In this document: positions 34,690 to 47,498 of the stretch, in pieces | Numbering within the stretch: the first letter of the stretch is position 1 | How the letters are laid out: every line of letters starts with the position of its first letter | Assembly (NCBI GenBank): GCA_026545225.1 | Contig: CM048847.1 | Location: forward strand, 12,632,501-12,696,500 | Origin: Cornus controversa | Taxonomy: Eukaryota > Streptophyta > Magnoliopsida > Cornales > Cornaceae | Reading direction: 5' to 3' | DNA: 64,000 nucleotides | Position numbers and translations under genes: made by a program | Notes under the pieces: model-generated | What the model was told of the DNA's origin: nothing | Seen by the model: the letters and a program-made list of their open reading frames with translations, nothing else | Database searches by the model: none

Positions 34690-37675
34690 AGTCCAATCAT
34701 TGACAAATCACCACTCTTGACACTTCTCTCACCTGTAAAAAAGAGAACAAAAAAGAATTTGGTAAGTTTCTCTGTCACTTTTTATTCAACTGATATTATA
34801 ACCATAATAATAAACATGAAAGACCAAACCTGCAAAAGATGTTGAAAGTTAAAGTTTGTCATTGACTGATTATGTATGGTCATGTCTTCCATGGGATACA
34901 CCTGTTTATATAATTTCAAGCCTATTTTTTTTTAAGAAAATAAATATTTAACAAAAGAATAAAACATTGTATTTTATATTTCCTATAAGCACCTCAGATG
35001 GGCTTTGGAGCAAAGTTGAGTGAGTGACACTAACATTAGGATAATTTTCACTCAAGTGATAGATTGGATTTGCCTAGCATATATAAGAACATTTTATTCA
35101 AATGAGTATAGCATATAGTTACCATACAAAAAAAAAAAAAAAAAAACCCTACTACTTTCAAGACTGCCCATCAATTAAAGAGGCCTAAACACACACACAA
35201 ACAAAAAGCAACCCATATTTTAAACATACTAATTAATCTAATTATATGCCCCACAATATAATTTTCAAAACATATATCACAAGTAAAAATAAATTACCTG
35301 AGTAACAAAATCAAATGCTTGAACTCTGTCTCTAACTTGTTGCTCTTGTGAGTTACAACTTCTGGAAATACGCTCCTATAGTATTTATCAAAAGAAAAAA
35401 AAAAGTATAGCAATAATTACATTTTAATCAATTTATAAAGTTTCAAAACATACCTTTGTGGCATTTTGTTGTCATGTTGAAACTTTGGTAGGTTTGGCAT
35501 ATGAGTTTTTTCTTCGTCGTTCAAGTGCGCTTTTTAATCGACTACGTGGACGTCCAATTGTAGCTTTTCTTTTAACCCCAAAAACTCCTACAGGCACACA
35601 ATTTTTTGGTGGAGCTATCATTTCAACTTGCTCAGTTTGACCAACTGAACTTTCACAACCACTTAAATTATTCAAGTAAAGCTTTTTCTGCATCTCCTCC
35701 AAGTCGTTAGGCAACACAAGAGAACGTTGATTTGCATATGCATATAACATCTCATGTTCCGATACTAAAGATGAAATCACACAAAAATTACAACACAAAT
35801 AACTATAATGCTTTCCCATAGACACCTTAGGACTAATGTTGGCATCAATTCCATGATAGTGATAGTCCTTGTCTTTGCATCTCTTGTCCATCGTTTCATG
35901 ATATATTGGGATGGAATCCTTTTTATATTCTTCATATCCAGCACTTTTAATGCATGAGCACATAAAATTCCAATAAAAGTGAACTTCATACAACTATAAG
36001 TTACTGATTATGTTGAGGCTTCAAATTTAACCACATGCTCTTGAGATTTTCCAACACAGGATACTTTGTATTCAATTTTTGTCCTTTTCTTAGCCACTTT
36101 ATATATATTGTAATCTCCCAACCTCATCTACTCTTTATGAAATAATTCAAAAACTTCTGGGGTATAAAATTCAGCACCATGACGTAATGTCTCCACACTA
36201 TTTAACAACATAGGCATAGTTTCCATCATCTTGAAATTAGCAAGTAGTTCTTGATATCGTCGATCATTTAAAACCCTCTCATAATGCCCAAAGAAAAGCA
36301 TCAAATCATGTTTTGGCTTCAAGTAATTCTTTAACACATTGTTCATGCTTTCACTTCGTTGGGTAGTTTTCATGTCCGCGGTGAAAGTGTGTCGTCCATA
36401 AACCATTGTCCATTTTTTCTTTTACTTCAAATAACTCTTTCAACCACTTATTCTCTATAAGACTATACTTTTTCAACATACTATTTCATGCCAATAGCCA
36501 CTCATCTTCTTCTTCATCTTCATCTTCATAATCATACACATAATTGCCAACATCATGAGCAAATTGTTTTGATCCATAAAAGACATGACTCAAATTCTTG
36601 GCAGCATTTTGATAAATATGCAAACACATAATTGATGTTGTGATTTAGAAAAGATCTCTGATATTGCTTTTGCCATTGTAGCAGATTGATCTGTGAGAAT
36701 TGTCTTAGGCTGCTTTCCAAACATTGCACTAAGGAAAGTCTCAAGCAACCACCTAAATGATTCAGTGGTTTCATCGTAAAGTAAAGTTGCACCAAACACA
36801 ATTGTTTGCTTATGATGATTCATCCCGATAAATGGTGCAAAAAGTCGACCATATTCATTTGTCTGATAAGTAGTGTCAAAGCACACAACATCTCCAAAGA
36901 GGCCATAATCACTAACTGAGTGTGCATCAGCCCAAAAAAATTAGTTATCTTATCATCCACATCAAGCTGTATTGAATAAAAATATGATGAATTCTCTAGT
37001 TGCATATTGTGAAAATATTACAATATAGCTCGACAACTCCTTTTTCCATCGCCATCTTCCGTTTTCTATTTATGTAATTCCGATAATCCTTCTCTAGAAA
37101 ACCAAGATGCTCTCTTCCCCTAACTTCTCTGCTCATCAATTGCTTTTATTCGTAAGCCTGACTTGTCTGCATCTTCAACATGTGCTTTTTGAGCTTTAGA
37201 AATAATTCGATTAACTCTCAACATATGTTTCATGGGAGTTTTAATTAATTCACAATTATGGCTTTTGTTTAATGACACAACCTTGAATTTGCCATTGTTT
37301 TGAAGTAGGCATTTTATATGAGCCATACAACCAACTCTTGTAATAGGTTGATGGTACAAACGATTTTTGCTTCCGTTCTCACTTCTTTTACCTTCTTTTG
37401 AACTACAGAAGGTAACCATCGTGATTATCCCCTTTTTATTTTTTCTTTGATGGTTTCTCTTGACATTGAAACCAAGTTTGCCACCATAGTTAAGGTAGAA
37501 CTTATATGCTCCCTCATTAGAACTAAACTCGATTTCCAGTTCTGGTTTATCTTTTTTTTTCTTGGTTTTCTTTTTTTAAGGAATGTTCATTAGTAGGAGA
37601 AGGATAATGATTATCAACTTCTATATCAACTTCATAACTATTCGATGACTCATTACTTAAGATTACATAATCCAT
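34690..37675 (-). pseudogene. FAR1/MULE-type transposase of the long-TIR MULE, broken
   Basis: Reading on the minus strand from MDYVILSNESSNS at 37675. The FAR1 DNA-binding region (SSNEGAYKFYLNYGGKLGF, then TRVGCMAHIKCLLQNN with KSHNC at 37120-37560) is followed by MULE transposase motifs at 36590-36886 (FDTTYQTNEYGRLFAPFIG, LTDQSATMAKAI). A further block spans 36128-36406 (KTTQRSESMNNVLKNYL). The SWIM zinc finger (GILCAHALKVLDMKN) lies near 35930 and a C-terminal basic region near 35520. Later small exons near 35300-35380 and 34830-34890 (NQSMTNFNFQHLLQ) resemble FAR1 C-termini. Several frame changes separate the blocks, for example one in the poly-A run near 37555. It presumably once mobilised this MULE. 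Confidence 0.75.
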
Positions 37676-38159
37676 CTCCTCAATTAGTCTGCATTAAATA
37701 ATCGAAACGATTTTTGATTATTAAGAACTGACAATAGAAATTTTTTCTAAAACAATTATTTAAATACATAAAGAATTATAGACAGATGACTAAGTCATGC
37801 TTTGACCGCCTTAGTTGAAGACATGTCATAAGGTAAAAGTTCATACATAGCTCAATCGGATAGGAAGAGAGTGTTAAAGTTAGGCACCAATAAGACTTTA
37901 TGTAATATGCCCTTGACAATTAATTACACGGTATATAGAAGATATTATTTCTTATAGGGTGCGATTTACCTTCCAGCTCAAAGCTAACTTAATATACTGG
38001 CCAACAATATTACATTTTGGTTGGAATTAAAAAAGTTTATCAATTATTTTAGTTAATCTAGTGGGTAATTCATTTAAAATAATAAATACATGCCAAAAAA
38101 TCAACAACTTTATTTTAATAAAACAAAAGGATGGGATTCAAGTAAGCTAAGAACATTTA

Positions 38160-39554
38160 CAAGCTAGTAGGAAAAAAAAAAAGTAACCTCCAAACAACCA
38201 AAAACTTCGGGCAATCACAATCTGAAATCGGGTAAAATTAAGAGGAAGGTGGCAACCAATATTCTATTCACGAACACTAGCTCCCCCAATTCATCAGCAA
38301 GCAATGCCTGTAAGGGCAAAATTATTATAAGGTGTGACAAACAAAAAAATTATATTGTTCTTTTTTAAATTTTTTCTTTTAATAAACTAACTCCATCTAG
38401 CCAAAAAAAAAATCTAGAAAAATTGCATCCAACAACAACCTGAACTGAATAATCTAACTACAATAGGAATCAACCACAACTCAAAACAAAAGCCAAAACC
38501 AACTACCAGCAAAGCCCTAACCAAAGCATTCAACTTTAAGAACATATATAAGCCAGTAGGAAAAAAAAAGAGCAACCTCTGAATAGCCAAAAAACTTAGG
38601 ACAATCACAATATGAAATCGGATAAAATTACGAGGAAGGTAGCAACCAATATTTTATTCACTGCACACTAACCCCCCCAATTCATCAACAAGCAATGCCA
38701 GCAAATTGGGCAAAATTATTAAAAGATGTGACAAATAGAAAAATTATATTGTTCTTTTTCAACTTTTTTCTTTTAATAAACCAACTCCATTAAGGCAAAA
38801 AAAAAAAAAAACAAGTTGAACTCAATAATCTAACTACAATAGGCATCAACCACAACTCAAAACAAAAGCCCAAACCAACTATCCGTCGTGCCCTAACAAA
38901 AGCATTCAACTTTAAGAACATATACAAGCCAGCATGAAAAAACAAAAAGCAACCTCCAAACTGCCAAAAACTCAGGGCAATCACAATCTGAAATGGGGTA
39001 AAATTAAGAGGAATGTGGCAATCAATAACCTACTCACTGCACACTAACTCTCCCAATTCATTAGCAAGCAATGTTTGAAAATTGGGCAAAATTATTATAA
39101 GGTGTGACAAATAGAAAATTTAAGATAGAATCAGACATGATTGGAACATATATATTGAGTAACATTGGTACATACCGGAATGAAACAAATTGGTGTCTAC
39201 TGTCCCGGCCTGTTGAAGACTTAGGGTTTTGGATGGAGACGGTGGCCGACAATGGAGGAAGGAGGCAACGAGCAGTCGAGGAGGGAGGCAGCGACGAGAG
39301 AAGAGGAGGAAAATGGCTGTGAGAGAAGAGGAGGAAGTTGGCAGCGCACCACAAGCAACGAGAGAGGTGAAGAGACGAGCCACGATCGTGATTTAGAGAG
39401 AAGAAAAAATTCGGGTTAGATGTTTTTAAATTTACCTGATTGAAATGGGAATTTTATTTTTAATTAATTATTTAATATAAATACGTGTTTAAGTTTTATT
39501 GGGCTACATCAGTTTGGTGAACCAAGTTTGTTCAGCTTGGACCTAAGTATTGTC
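38160..39554 (-). repeat. Right terminal inverted repeat of the long-TIR MULE
   Basis: Reverse-complement match to 15005-16230. The inner side has parts of three ~390 bp tandem units (starts marked by gtgtgacaaa near 38331, 38724 and 39101) against two on the left, so the arms differ in unit number. Confidence 0.75.
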
Positions 39555-42426
39555 ATATATATTATATAACTATTTTCATGCAGAGATAACTCACTGCCCA
39601 TTCCCGATCACCACTGTATCAACGTTCGGCCAAGTCCCATGCACGAACAACACCACTCTTCACTATCTTCCCAAGACCCATTGCATGGTCACCACAATTC
39701 CTACCATGCACGACCAGTTAACATCACCACATGCCACAAAAGCTCCGATCATCGCCATCTTCACCACCGAGAACTGCAAGGGAAGTTCCACAGCTCCATC
39801 ATCATCAACTTCACCATCACCATGAACCACCTCGGCACCACCATTAATCGTTAAACACCTCGGCACCGATGCACCAAAGCTCCAGCATTATCACTGCCGA
39901 ATCTTCACCATGAACCACCTCGGCACCACCATCAACCATTAAACACCTTCGCACTGACGCACCAAAGCTCCACCATTATCTGCCAAATCTTCACCATGAA
40001 CCACCTCGGCACCGACGCACCAAAATTCCACCATTATCACTGCCGAATCTTCACCACCAAGTGAAGCCCAATACAAAGACCCAGACTATAATGCTTCAAT
40101 GTCCTGTGGTTTTTAATGTTGTGATTTTCATAAATACAAACAGATGTTGATGCAGCCAAGGGGTTCGCGAATCGATGGATGACCCTTGTTGGGATTGTCT
40201 AATTCAGAGATGGAGTGGATTTTCAAGTGACCAAATGCATATTGGTTTATTTTTTATGGACACCGGTTAGCAATTCCTTGATGCTGATATAAATATTAGA
40301 TGTGTGTTGTTTGTTCAGTCTTCAAATGGTGTTTGGTAACAGAGGTTTTACAGTTGAATTAATATGATAATCCTTTTGATTGCAAAGTGGCGAGCCAATG
40401 TACCACTACACGGTTTTGTGGGTTGGTTCAATCATTTACACGTTTGGATTATAACAGCAAATGGGTTCACATGGGTAATATGATGTATCACCGAATTGGT
40501 TAAGAAAATTGAAAATGGTAATGGTAATCCATTCAAGTGACAAGTGTCGGATAGTGAGTATTGTTCATGTATTGGTTGAATGCATATACTTAACTGTCAA
40601 GATGGAGTGAGAGTACCCAAAGTGTGAAGATTAAAATGGTAAATATATATAACTAATATTTTAGAATAAAAAAATATAAAAAATTAGGACGAAAATATCA
40701 CTTAATTGATATGAGTTATAAGCAAAGTTTGTCTTCGTTTGAAATAATTTCAAATCAGAGAGGTGTCACAATATATAATATATCCTTATTATTTACTCAT
40801 AATTTTAATTACACCTTTATTTAAAAAATATATATATATATATACCAAATTGCTCTAAACCACTTGTGCTTTTAAAAAGTGACAAATTACCTCATCTTTG
40901 CTATTTTTGTCACCAAATAATCCCTATACTTTCAAAAGTTGCAAAGAACCTCATTTTTACAGAACATATCCTTTTACATGACCATTTTATCCTTTTGAAA
41001 AATAACACTTCGCCTAACCTTCCTTTCATTAATCTACATTTAACCAAAGCCTTTTGATTTATTTATGTTCGCCAGCCATAGATAAATTCATTATTTGCCA
41101 TGATCGAGCATGATAATTTTAAGTATGCTGTAATATTAGTCCATAATTTTATATTTCATTATAGAGGCAGAAGGCAAGATTTGAAATTTTGAAACAAGTT
41201 TAATCCATAACACTTGCTTATAATCCTGTCTAGTTGGAGTTACTAGGAGTATCTGCGAGTTTGAATTCCAATTGAAGATGTGTGAGTGTGCTTTCTTTAC
41301 CAAAAAAATAAGAAAATAAAATAAAATTAGCCACCTAATCTCATTTAACCTATTGTTAGACTTATCTTCTCTTGAATTCATCAAATTTAACAAAAGTGGG
41401 CATCATTTAAACAAGAGATTCAATACTGCTTGAAGCATTGCTTTAGTACCAATGAGCACATGAAATTGGAGTAATAAACAGTCACCTAATTTTATTTGCT
41501 AATGATGTCATTAGATTGCTTGAAGGACAGATCCTGGAATATAACTGTGGTAATAATTAATAATGAAGAGGAAAATTAAACAACATGCTAAATCGTAAAA
41601 TCTGTCCATACAATAAATAATACACATGCTTTACAAGGTCACTAGATTTGAAAGATTTTTAGTTTCCTCACACATCCTTAAATTTCTTTTATTTTTGGAT
41701 AATAGTTGTATAAAAAACGGTGGTCAACCTAACTTGCCCTGGCACCCCTTTTTGTTAGTTGACCGTCACATGCGTCAAAAGTCAACTAATTTAAAAAATT
41801 AATATACCAAAATTATCCTTTCTTTTTGAAATTATAATTTTAGCCTCAAAGACCTTCACAAATTTTTAAAATTTACAAACTTTCTCTTTCTAGTCTCTTT
41901 CCTTTCTCTCTCTATACATCTCTGTGTGTGTATAAAATTAGGGTTTAATGTCTTTTGTATGAAACTGAGAGAGTGGGCTAATTATAGAGTTTAATTGGGA
42001 AAGAACTCAAATAGATTTTGATCTATGGAGGTTTAATGTCGTGGCTATGCTGAGAGTTTCCAAAACTTAATTATTTTGGTATGATTTATGAATTTACACA
42101 TATATATATATATAATAAATCGGAAGAACAGAGAGAAATCCTAAAAAGAGTAAGAGAAAGCTTAGATTAATTAGGTAAATTTCACACGATTGTGCTTGGG
42201 ATTTCCAAAATTTCTTTATTTTAGTATGATTTATGAGTTTATATATATGCTTGGGATTCCAAAACTTCTTTATTTTGGTATGATTTATAAGTCTACATAT
42301 ATGACTAACAAATCAAAATAAGAGAGAAATCGTATGAACAGAAAGAGAAAGCTGTAGATAAATTAAGTAAATTTCACATGATCCAATCACTAAGATTGCA
42401 AGTCACGATTTTGTTTGGATTTATGA

Positions 42427-42486
<60 letters not shown>

Positions 42487-43138
42487 TATTAAAAGTACGA
42501 AGGGATTTTTTAGTTTCAGTACATTTTTTTAAAATTAAAACATAGAATTACCCAAGCAAAACCCTTTCCTTTTTTATTAACCCTTTCTTTTTATTTCTAA
42601 TTTTTAAATTTACTTTTTATTTAAATTATTTTCCAAGCAAAACCCTTTCCTTTATATATATAAATAAGCACTTAACTTCGTTGTGTATTATTGCAGTACA
42701 AGAGATTCAATAATTTGAAGCAGGTGATTTCAGACGGTTTAATCTTCACAAAGTTTCAAAACGTTTTGTAGGTAATTTTCTTAAACTACCATATATGCAT
42801 GTTCATCTTAGTCCAGTATATTTTACATAAATTATTTTTATTTGGTGTGTTTGTGTACTAATTAAATACACAGTACGTATTACGCATATATATGCATTTA
42901 TGTACGTCTATATAATCTATGAACAACATGTACAATGTCTCTTGGTAATCATTGATCAACATGTAGTAATAATTTTGGTACGTGTATATATATATATATA
43001 TATAACCAAGAGAGATTTAACCATCTCTCTTGGTAATCAACTTGTATGTTATAAGTAGGATACATAGATAAATGTATAATCTCTTTTTTGACTTTTGATG
43101 CATCTGCTAGAAGTATATTTGGTGTATATAATTAAATT

Positions 43139-44100
43139 TGGTGTAGATTTTTTGTGCCTAGCTTGAAATATTAATTCTAATAGAAAATGAATGGATTTTA
43201 TATGCATAATGCACTTAGAAATATATAATTGATAATGGTTGTATAATAAATAATATTATATTTTAAGATTTTGTGTTAGGGATGAAGTTAGAGAATGAAG
43301 AAATAGAATTAGAAAAAAAAACTTATTTAAATAATATTATATTTTAGGAGTATGTGTTAGGAATGAAGTTAGTGAGAGAATAAATAGAATTAGAAAAAAT
43401 ATCAATATATAAGAATTATAATATATTTTTTTGAATTTTAAAATAAAAAGATGGTGTGTTGGGGATGACGTGTAGGAGAAAGAATAAATAGAATTTGAAA
43501 AGTTATAAAAATAAGAATAATAATTTTATTTATACTTTTTCTGAAATAGGAAGAATTTGTGTTAGGGATGAAGTGTGAACTAAATTGGAATTCTAACCTA
43601 ATTAAGCCATATTTGGTGTAGATTTTTTGTGCCTAGCTCGAAATATTAATTCTAACAGAAAATGATTGAATTTTATATGTATAATGTAGTTAGAGACATA
43701 TAATTGATAATAGTTGTGTAATAAATAATATTATATTTTAGGAGTTTGTGTTAGGGATGAAGTTAGAGAGTGAAGAAATAAAATTAGAAAAAAAAATACC
43801 TATTTAAATAATATTATATTTTTGGAGTATGTGTTAGGAATGAAGTTAGTGAGAGAATAAATAGAATTAAAAAAAATATCAATATATAAGAATTATAATA
43901 TATATTTTTTTATTTTTTTGAATTTTAAAAATAAAAAGATGGTGTGTTGGGGATAAAGTGTGAGAGAAAGAATAAATAGAATTAGAAAAGTTATAAAAAT
44001 AAGAATTAGAAATTTTTTTTATTTTTTCTGAACTAGGAAGAAATATTTGTGTTAGGGATGAAGTGTGAACTAAAGTGGAATTCTAACCTAATTAAGCCAC
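43139..44100. repeat. ~476 bp tandem duplication
   Basis: The segment starting ggtgtagattttttgtgcctagct at 43139 recurs at 43615 with scattered substitutions. It runs through atgaagttagagaatgaag and aagatggtgtgttgggga to ctaacctaattaagcca. No coding potential was seen. Confidence 0.8.
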
Positions 44101-45417
44101 TCTAAATGGATTTGAAATTCTTTTGACATTTAAGAAAAAAAAGAATTCTAATTAAACTAAATGATTTGAAACTCCGTAAATTATTTTTTCTAATTAAATT
44201 ATTTAAAATTTAAAAATAAGAAGATTTTGTATTAGGAATGAAGTGTAAGAGAAAGAATAAATAGAATTAGACAAACATATAAATATTAATATATAAAGAT
44301 GGGTAAAATCCTTTTACAAATTAAAATATTTATTATATTATTAGTTTTAAAGTTTGTCTTACATAGATAATATATACTTGAGACCATTAAATAATACAAA
44401 AGTACAAATGGGTTTTTTAGTTTCAGTACACTATTTTTTTATTTTTAAATTAAAAAATAGAATTATCGAAGAAAAATTCTTTCCTTTTTTATTTTGAAAT
44501 TAAAAAAATAGAATTACCCAGGCAAAACCTTTTCTTCTATTAAAAGTATAAAGGGGTTTTTTAGTTTCAGTACACTATTTTTTTATTTTTAAATTAAAAA
44601 ATATAATTATCTAAGAAAAATCATTTCCTCCTTTATTTTGAAATTAAAAAAATATAATTACTCAAGCAAAATCCTTTCCCAAGCAAAACGGGTTTTTTAG
44701 TTTCAGTACAATATTTTTTTATTTTTAAATTAAAAAATATAATTACCCAATAAAAATACTTTTCTTTTTTATTTTGAAATTAAAAGAATAAAATTACCCA
44801 AGCAAAATCCTTTCTTTTTATTTTTAATTTCTAAATTTTAAAAAGCAAAATCCTTTCCTTTTTAAATTATATCTTTTGATTTCTTATAGTTTATACTTGA
44901 TTCATTATATGTGAATAATAGTTAACTTATATTACTAACGTTACATAATGGAAATAATTTGGAGTGTTTTAATTAATGTATTTGAATGTGTTATAATAGT
45001 TTTAATTGTTTTGGATGTTATAATAAAATTTTAATAAAAGTAAGATCACAAACACCACCCTCTTGATTTTTTTCAATCTGTCGTTACCATCCATAAATCA
45101 TATACCCATTTGAAAACAGAATCAACCCAAACCAATATACTCATTTGGAAACACAGAATCAAAACATTTCATTTCATCAATATATATATATATTTATATA
45201 TATATACGTATATACAAACAGGTATGAATTATTAAATCCCAAAAATTCCAGATTCAAACTAGGGCAAAATACAATCGCAAAATTGATTTTGCCAAAATTC
45301 AAACTCACAGTCCCGTACAACATCTCCACTATCTTCTTCTCCACCGAAGCTGCTACACCCAGCACGGAGCACCACTGTGAGAAATTCCACTCTTGTGCCG
45401 AGATGCATTGTCGAAGC

Positions 45418-45537
45418 ATTGTCGTTTGGGTCGTCTTCGCTACACCGAAATTGGTCGCCGAACTTCGACCTTCCACCATTGTCGTTTGGGTTGTCTTCGC
45501 TACACCGAAATTGGTCACCGAACTTCAACCTTCCACC
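45418..45537. repeat. 60 bp duplication inside a chance ORF
   Basis: Two copies of cattgtcgtttgggtcgtct, continuing to ccgaacttcgaccttccac, 60 bp apart with few changes. Because 60 is a multiple of three the repeat keeps a 167-codon frame open (45145-45648), which otherwise has no family resemblance. Confidence 0.75.
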
Positions 45538-46486
45538 GTTAACCACCATCTCCTTGATTCATGGACTCTTCCTTCAAATGGAAGAAGACCTGGAATAGAT
45601 CAAAGAGAGAGATACCGTGTATGTAGGTCTGTATTGGACTTGGTGTGATCCTTCGGAGATTTTGTGTCCGAGGGTCTACGTCACCAATATATAGTGTCAG
45701 AAAGTTGAATTACAAAATGGTTAAATATAAGGCGGTAAAGTAGTAAAATCATTTAAAATGTTAATTTTTAACTGGTGTTAATTCTGATAGGGGATGTTAG
45801 AGCCAATTTTAAAATAAGTATTCTCTGTGGACAATAAAAAAAAATCTGAAAGGTGTTAAAACATTTTACCCTTTAAATTAATAGTTACCGATCTAAAAGT
45901 ACCTTTCAACACGATTCACATAACTAAACGTTGATTTTTATATTTAAATATAAGTATTTAACTATGCTTGTATTTCAACACGATACACATTATATTTTAT
46001 TTTTTAATGTAATTTAAATTGAAGATGTAACAACATTAGATTGAATATGCATGCAATATTAATACAAATGTAGAAAAGAGATTTTTTGTAATTTTTGAAA
46101 GCATAGGAGAGTTATTTGATGACAAAATAGCAAAGATGGGGTATTTTGTCACTTTTTGAAAGTACAAGGGGTTTGAAATTTTGCCTTTTGAAAAAAAAAA
46201 GAAGATAAAGGTGTATTTAAAAGTCTGAGGAAATAATAATAGTTGTCACAAAATTCTATAAAATTAGAATATATATATATAACGCGTGAGTGATTAGTTA
46301 GCGAATCGCTTGAGCGACTTTGGAGTGGTAGTCACTTGTGGCTAGCACTTCTCTTCCTCTTTAGATGAAGTCTCTTGGTTAACTATTAAATGGTAAAGGA
46401 TTTTGAAATTTCTCAATGTAAAGACAGAGTTAAGAAAATCCAACATCCCTCCCAATATTATGCTATGCAAATATAGCTTAATCTAA

Positions 46487-46880
46487 TAAACATAGAAATA
46501 GTTTGTATATTAATTTTGATTAAATTTAAATATTTATTGATTCATTATGATTTATAACATATCAAAATAATCAATGATTAAGATATTTAAGATATTAAAA
46601 TTGTTTACAAACATTCATAAGAATTATGGACAAAAGATTGTAATAGTAAATTTGACATCTGAATCATTGTGATTTAAATTAATGACACTAATTGTAAATT
46701 TTTTTTAAAGATAAGGGTATATTTAGAAGTGAAGGGATAATGATAACCTGTCATACAAACCTATAGGAAAAAAAACACGCAATAATGATTGACTTAATAT
46801 CATAAATCACAATGAATTATTGAATATTTAAATTTAAGCAAATTAATAAACAAATTGTTTCTATTTTTATAGTTGTAATA
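46487..46880. mobile_element. Foldback/MITE-like inverted repeat
   Basis: The arm near 46487-46560 (acatagaaatagtttgtata, aaatttaaatatttattga) matches the reverse complement of about 46795-46875 at roughly 80%. The centre includes gataacctgtcatacaaacctatag, related to the subterminal motif of the outer inverted-repeat element. No target-site duplication was established. Confidence 0.4.
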
Positions 46881-47429
46881 ACATATTATTATAAGGTTAA
46901 GTGCGAAAAACCCCTTATGATATGCATATAGTACATATAACCCGCCTGGAGTTCAAAAAATACCCCCATAGTATAAAATCAGTGCATATAAGGGCTTGAA
47001 GTGATGTTTCTGTCATCAGAAATTTGAAAGACTAAAATACCTTTTTTTGTATTTTATTAAAAAAATTGAAAACATGAAATGACATAAATGCCCAACATTT
47101 ACATGTGGCTGTAAAAGACTCCCACGAACCAAGCTGTCTCTTACCTCTGTAACTCTCATGCTCTCTCACTCTAAATCTCACTCTCACTTTTTCACTCTCA
47201 CTATGAATCTCAATATCGCCATAAGGATCCTCCTTCTTCACGACAGCCAGCAGCATCATCACCACCACCGCCACTAGCTTAGGACTAGCTTAGGATTTTT
47301 CATTTTCAGTATTTTCATTTTTATTTTCATATTTTGTGCCATGTGGGCACCACTTTTTTTTGGTCGTATATATAGTTTAATTTTTTAGCATTTTTGTATT
47401 CCATCAATTCATTCTATTGTATGATCAAT
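46881..47429. other. Spacer before the ULP-type MULE, no gene seen
   Basis: Begins with aggttaagtgcgaaaaacccc, a style of sequence common at plant MULE ends, but no partner end was found. The rest is simple AT-rich DNA. The final nine bases atgatcaat form one flank of the downstream MULE. Confidence 0.4.
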
Positions 47430-47498
47430 GGACAGAAATCGTCTCCAATTAGGCTGCGCCCATTTCCTCTCCATTTGCCTCAAAATGCTGTAGTTTTG
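47430..47498 (+). repeat. Left TIR of the ULP-type MULE
   Basis: 69 bp; 68 positions match the reverse complement of 62811-62879. The single difference is t at 47486 (aaaatgctg against aaaacgctg). Similarity stops abruptly after tagttttg. Confidence 0.85.

Larger units (their letters stand above)
15005..39554. mobile_element. Long-TIR Mutator-like element, 24.55 kb with nested insertions
   Basis: Both ends start GACAATACTT (right end in reverse complement). They share accaa(g/c)...gaacaaacttggttcacc, then ctctctaaatcacga and ccaaaaccctaagtctt..acagg, with alignment continuing beyond 1 kb. The 9 bp flanks are atatatatg and atatatatt, eight of nine matching but within a TA repeat. The nested solo LTR with its Tat insert (16254-28514) and the copia element (29807-34492) account for about 17 kb, leaving a 7.6 kb MULE. 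It encodes the broken FAR1-like transposase at 34690-37675. Confidence 0.7.
12374..40785. mobile_element. MULE-type MITE, copy 2, split by nested elements
   Basis: The left end GGATAAATTACAATCAGAC with GATTTAAACTTATTTCA is homologous to the left end of the copy at 1002. The reverse complement of the right end has GTGACACCTCTCTGATTTG. The flanks 12365-12373 and 40786-40794 are both ttattattt, an exact 9 bp target-site duplication. After removing two Helitrons and a MULE the element is about 1.65 kb. The right part (39555-40785) has the same CCA-rich repeats (such as accatgaaccacctcggcacc) seen in copy 1. No transposase gene was found. Confidence 0.75.
40795..46074. other. AT-rich interior of the outer element, no gene recognised
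   Basis: More than 5 kb with few open frames and none with a known motif. Contains a (TA)n tract at about 42433-42484, a 476 bp tandem duplication (43139-44100), repeated segments with gggttttttagtttcagtaca near 44410, 44556 and 44690 (also a relative near 42502), and a 60 bp duplication near 45418-45537. It may be a patchwork of old non-autonomous elements. Confidence 0.5.
12185..46480. repeat. Outer inverted-repeat element, interrupted by the nested stack
   Basis: The left arm (about 12185-12373, continuing at 40795-40975) matches the reverse complement of 46075-46480. Shared stretches include ggattttcttaactctgtct, caaagtcgct, tttatagaatt.tgtgacaac and attattattt, then acacctttat, aaaagtgacaaa and catctttgctatttt. 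The similarity runs across the insertion site of the MITE at 12374, which shows the MITE landed inside this arm. Without nested DNA the element is about 6 kb with no recognised gene. Exact ends and target-site duplication were not resolved. Confidence 0.5.

Noticed and set aside
41221-41330. Possible SINE (gagtttgaattcc followed by gtgtgagtgtgc and an A-rich tail)
   Set aside because: Box B similarity is weak, no box A and no target-site duplication were found.
45145-45648. A 167-codon plus-strand frame
   Set aside because: Begins in a TA microsatellite and is extended by a 60 bp tandem duplication; no recognisable motif.
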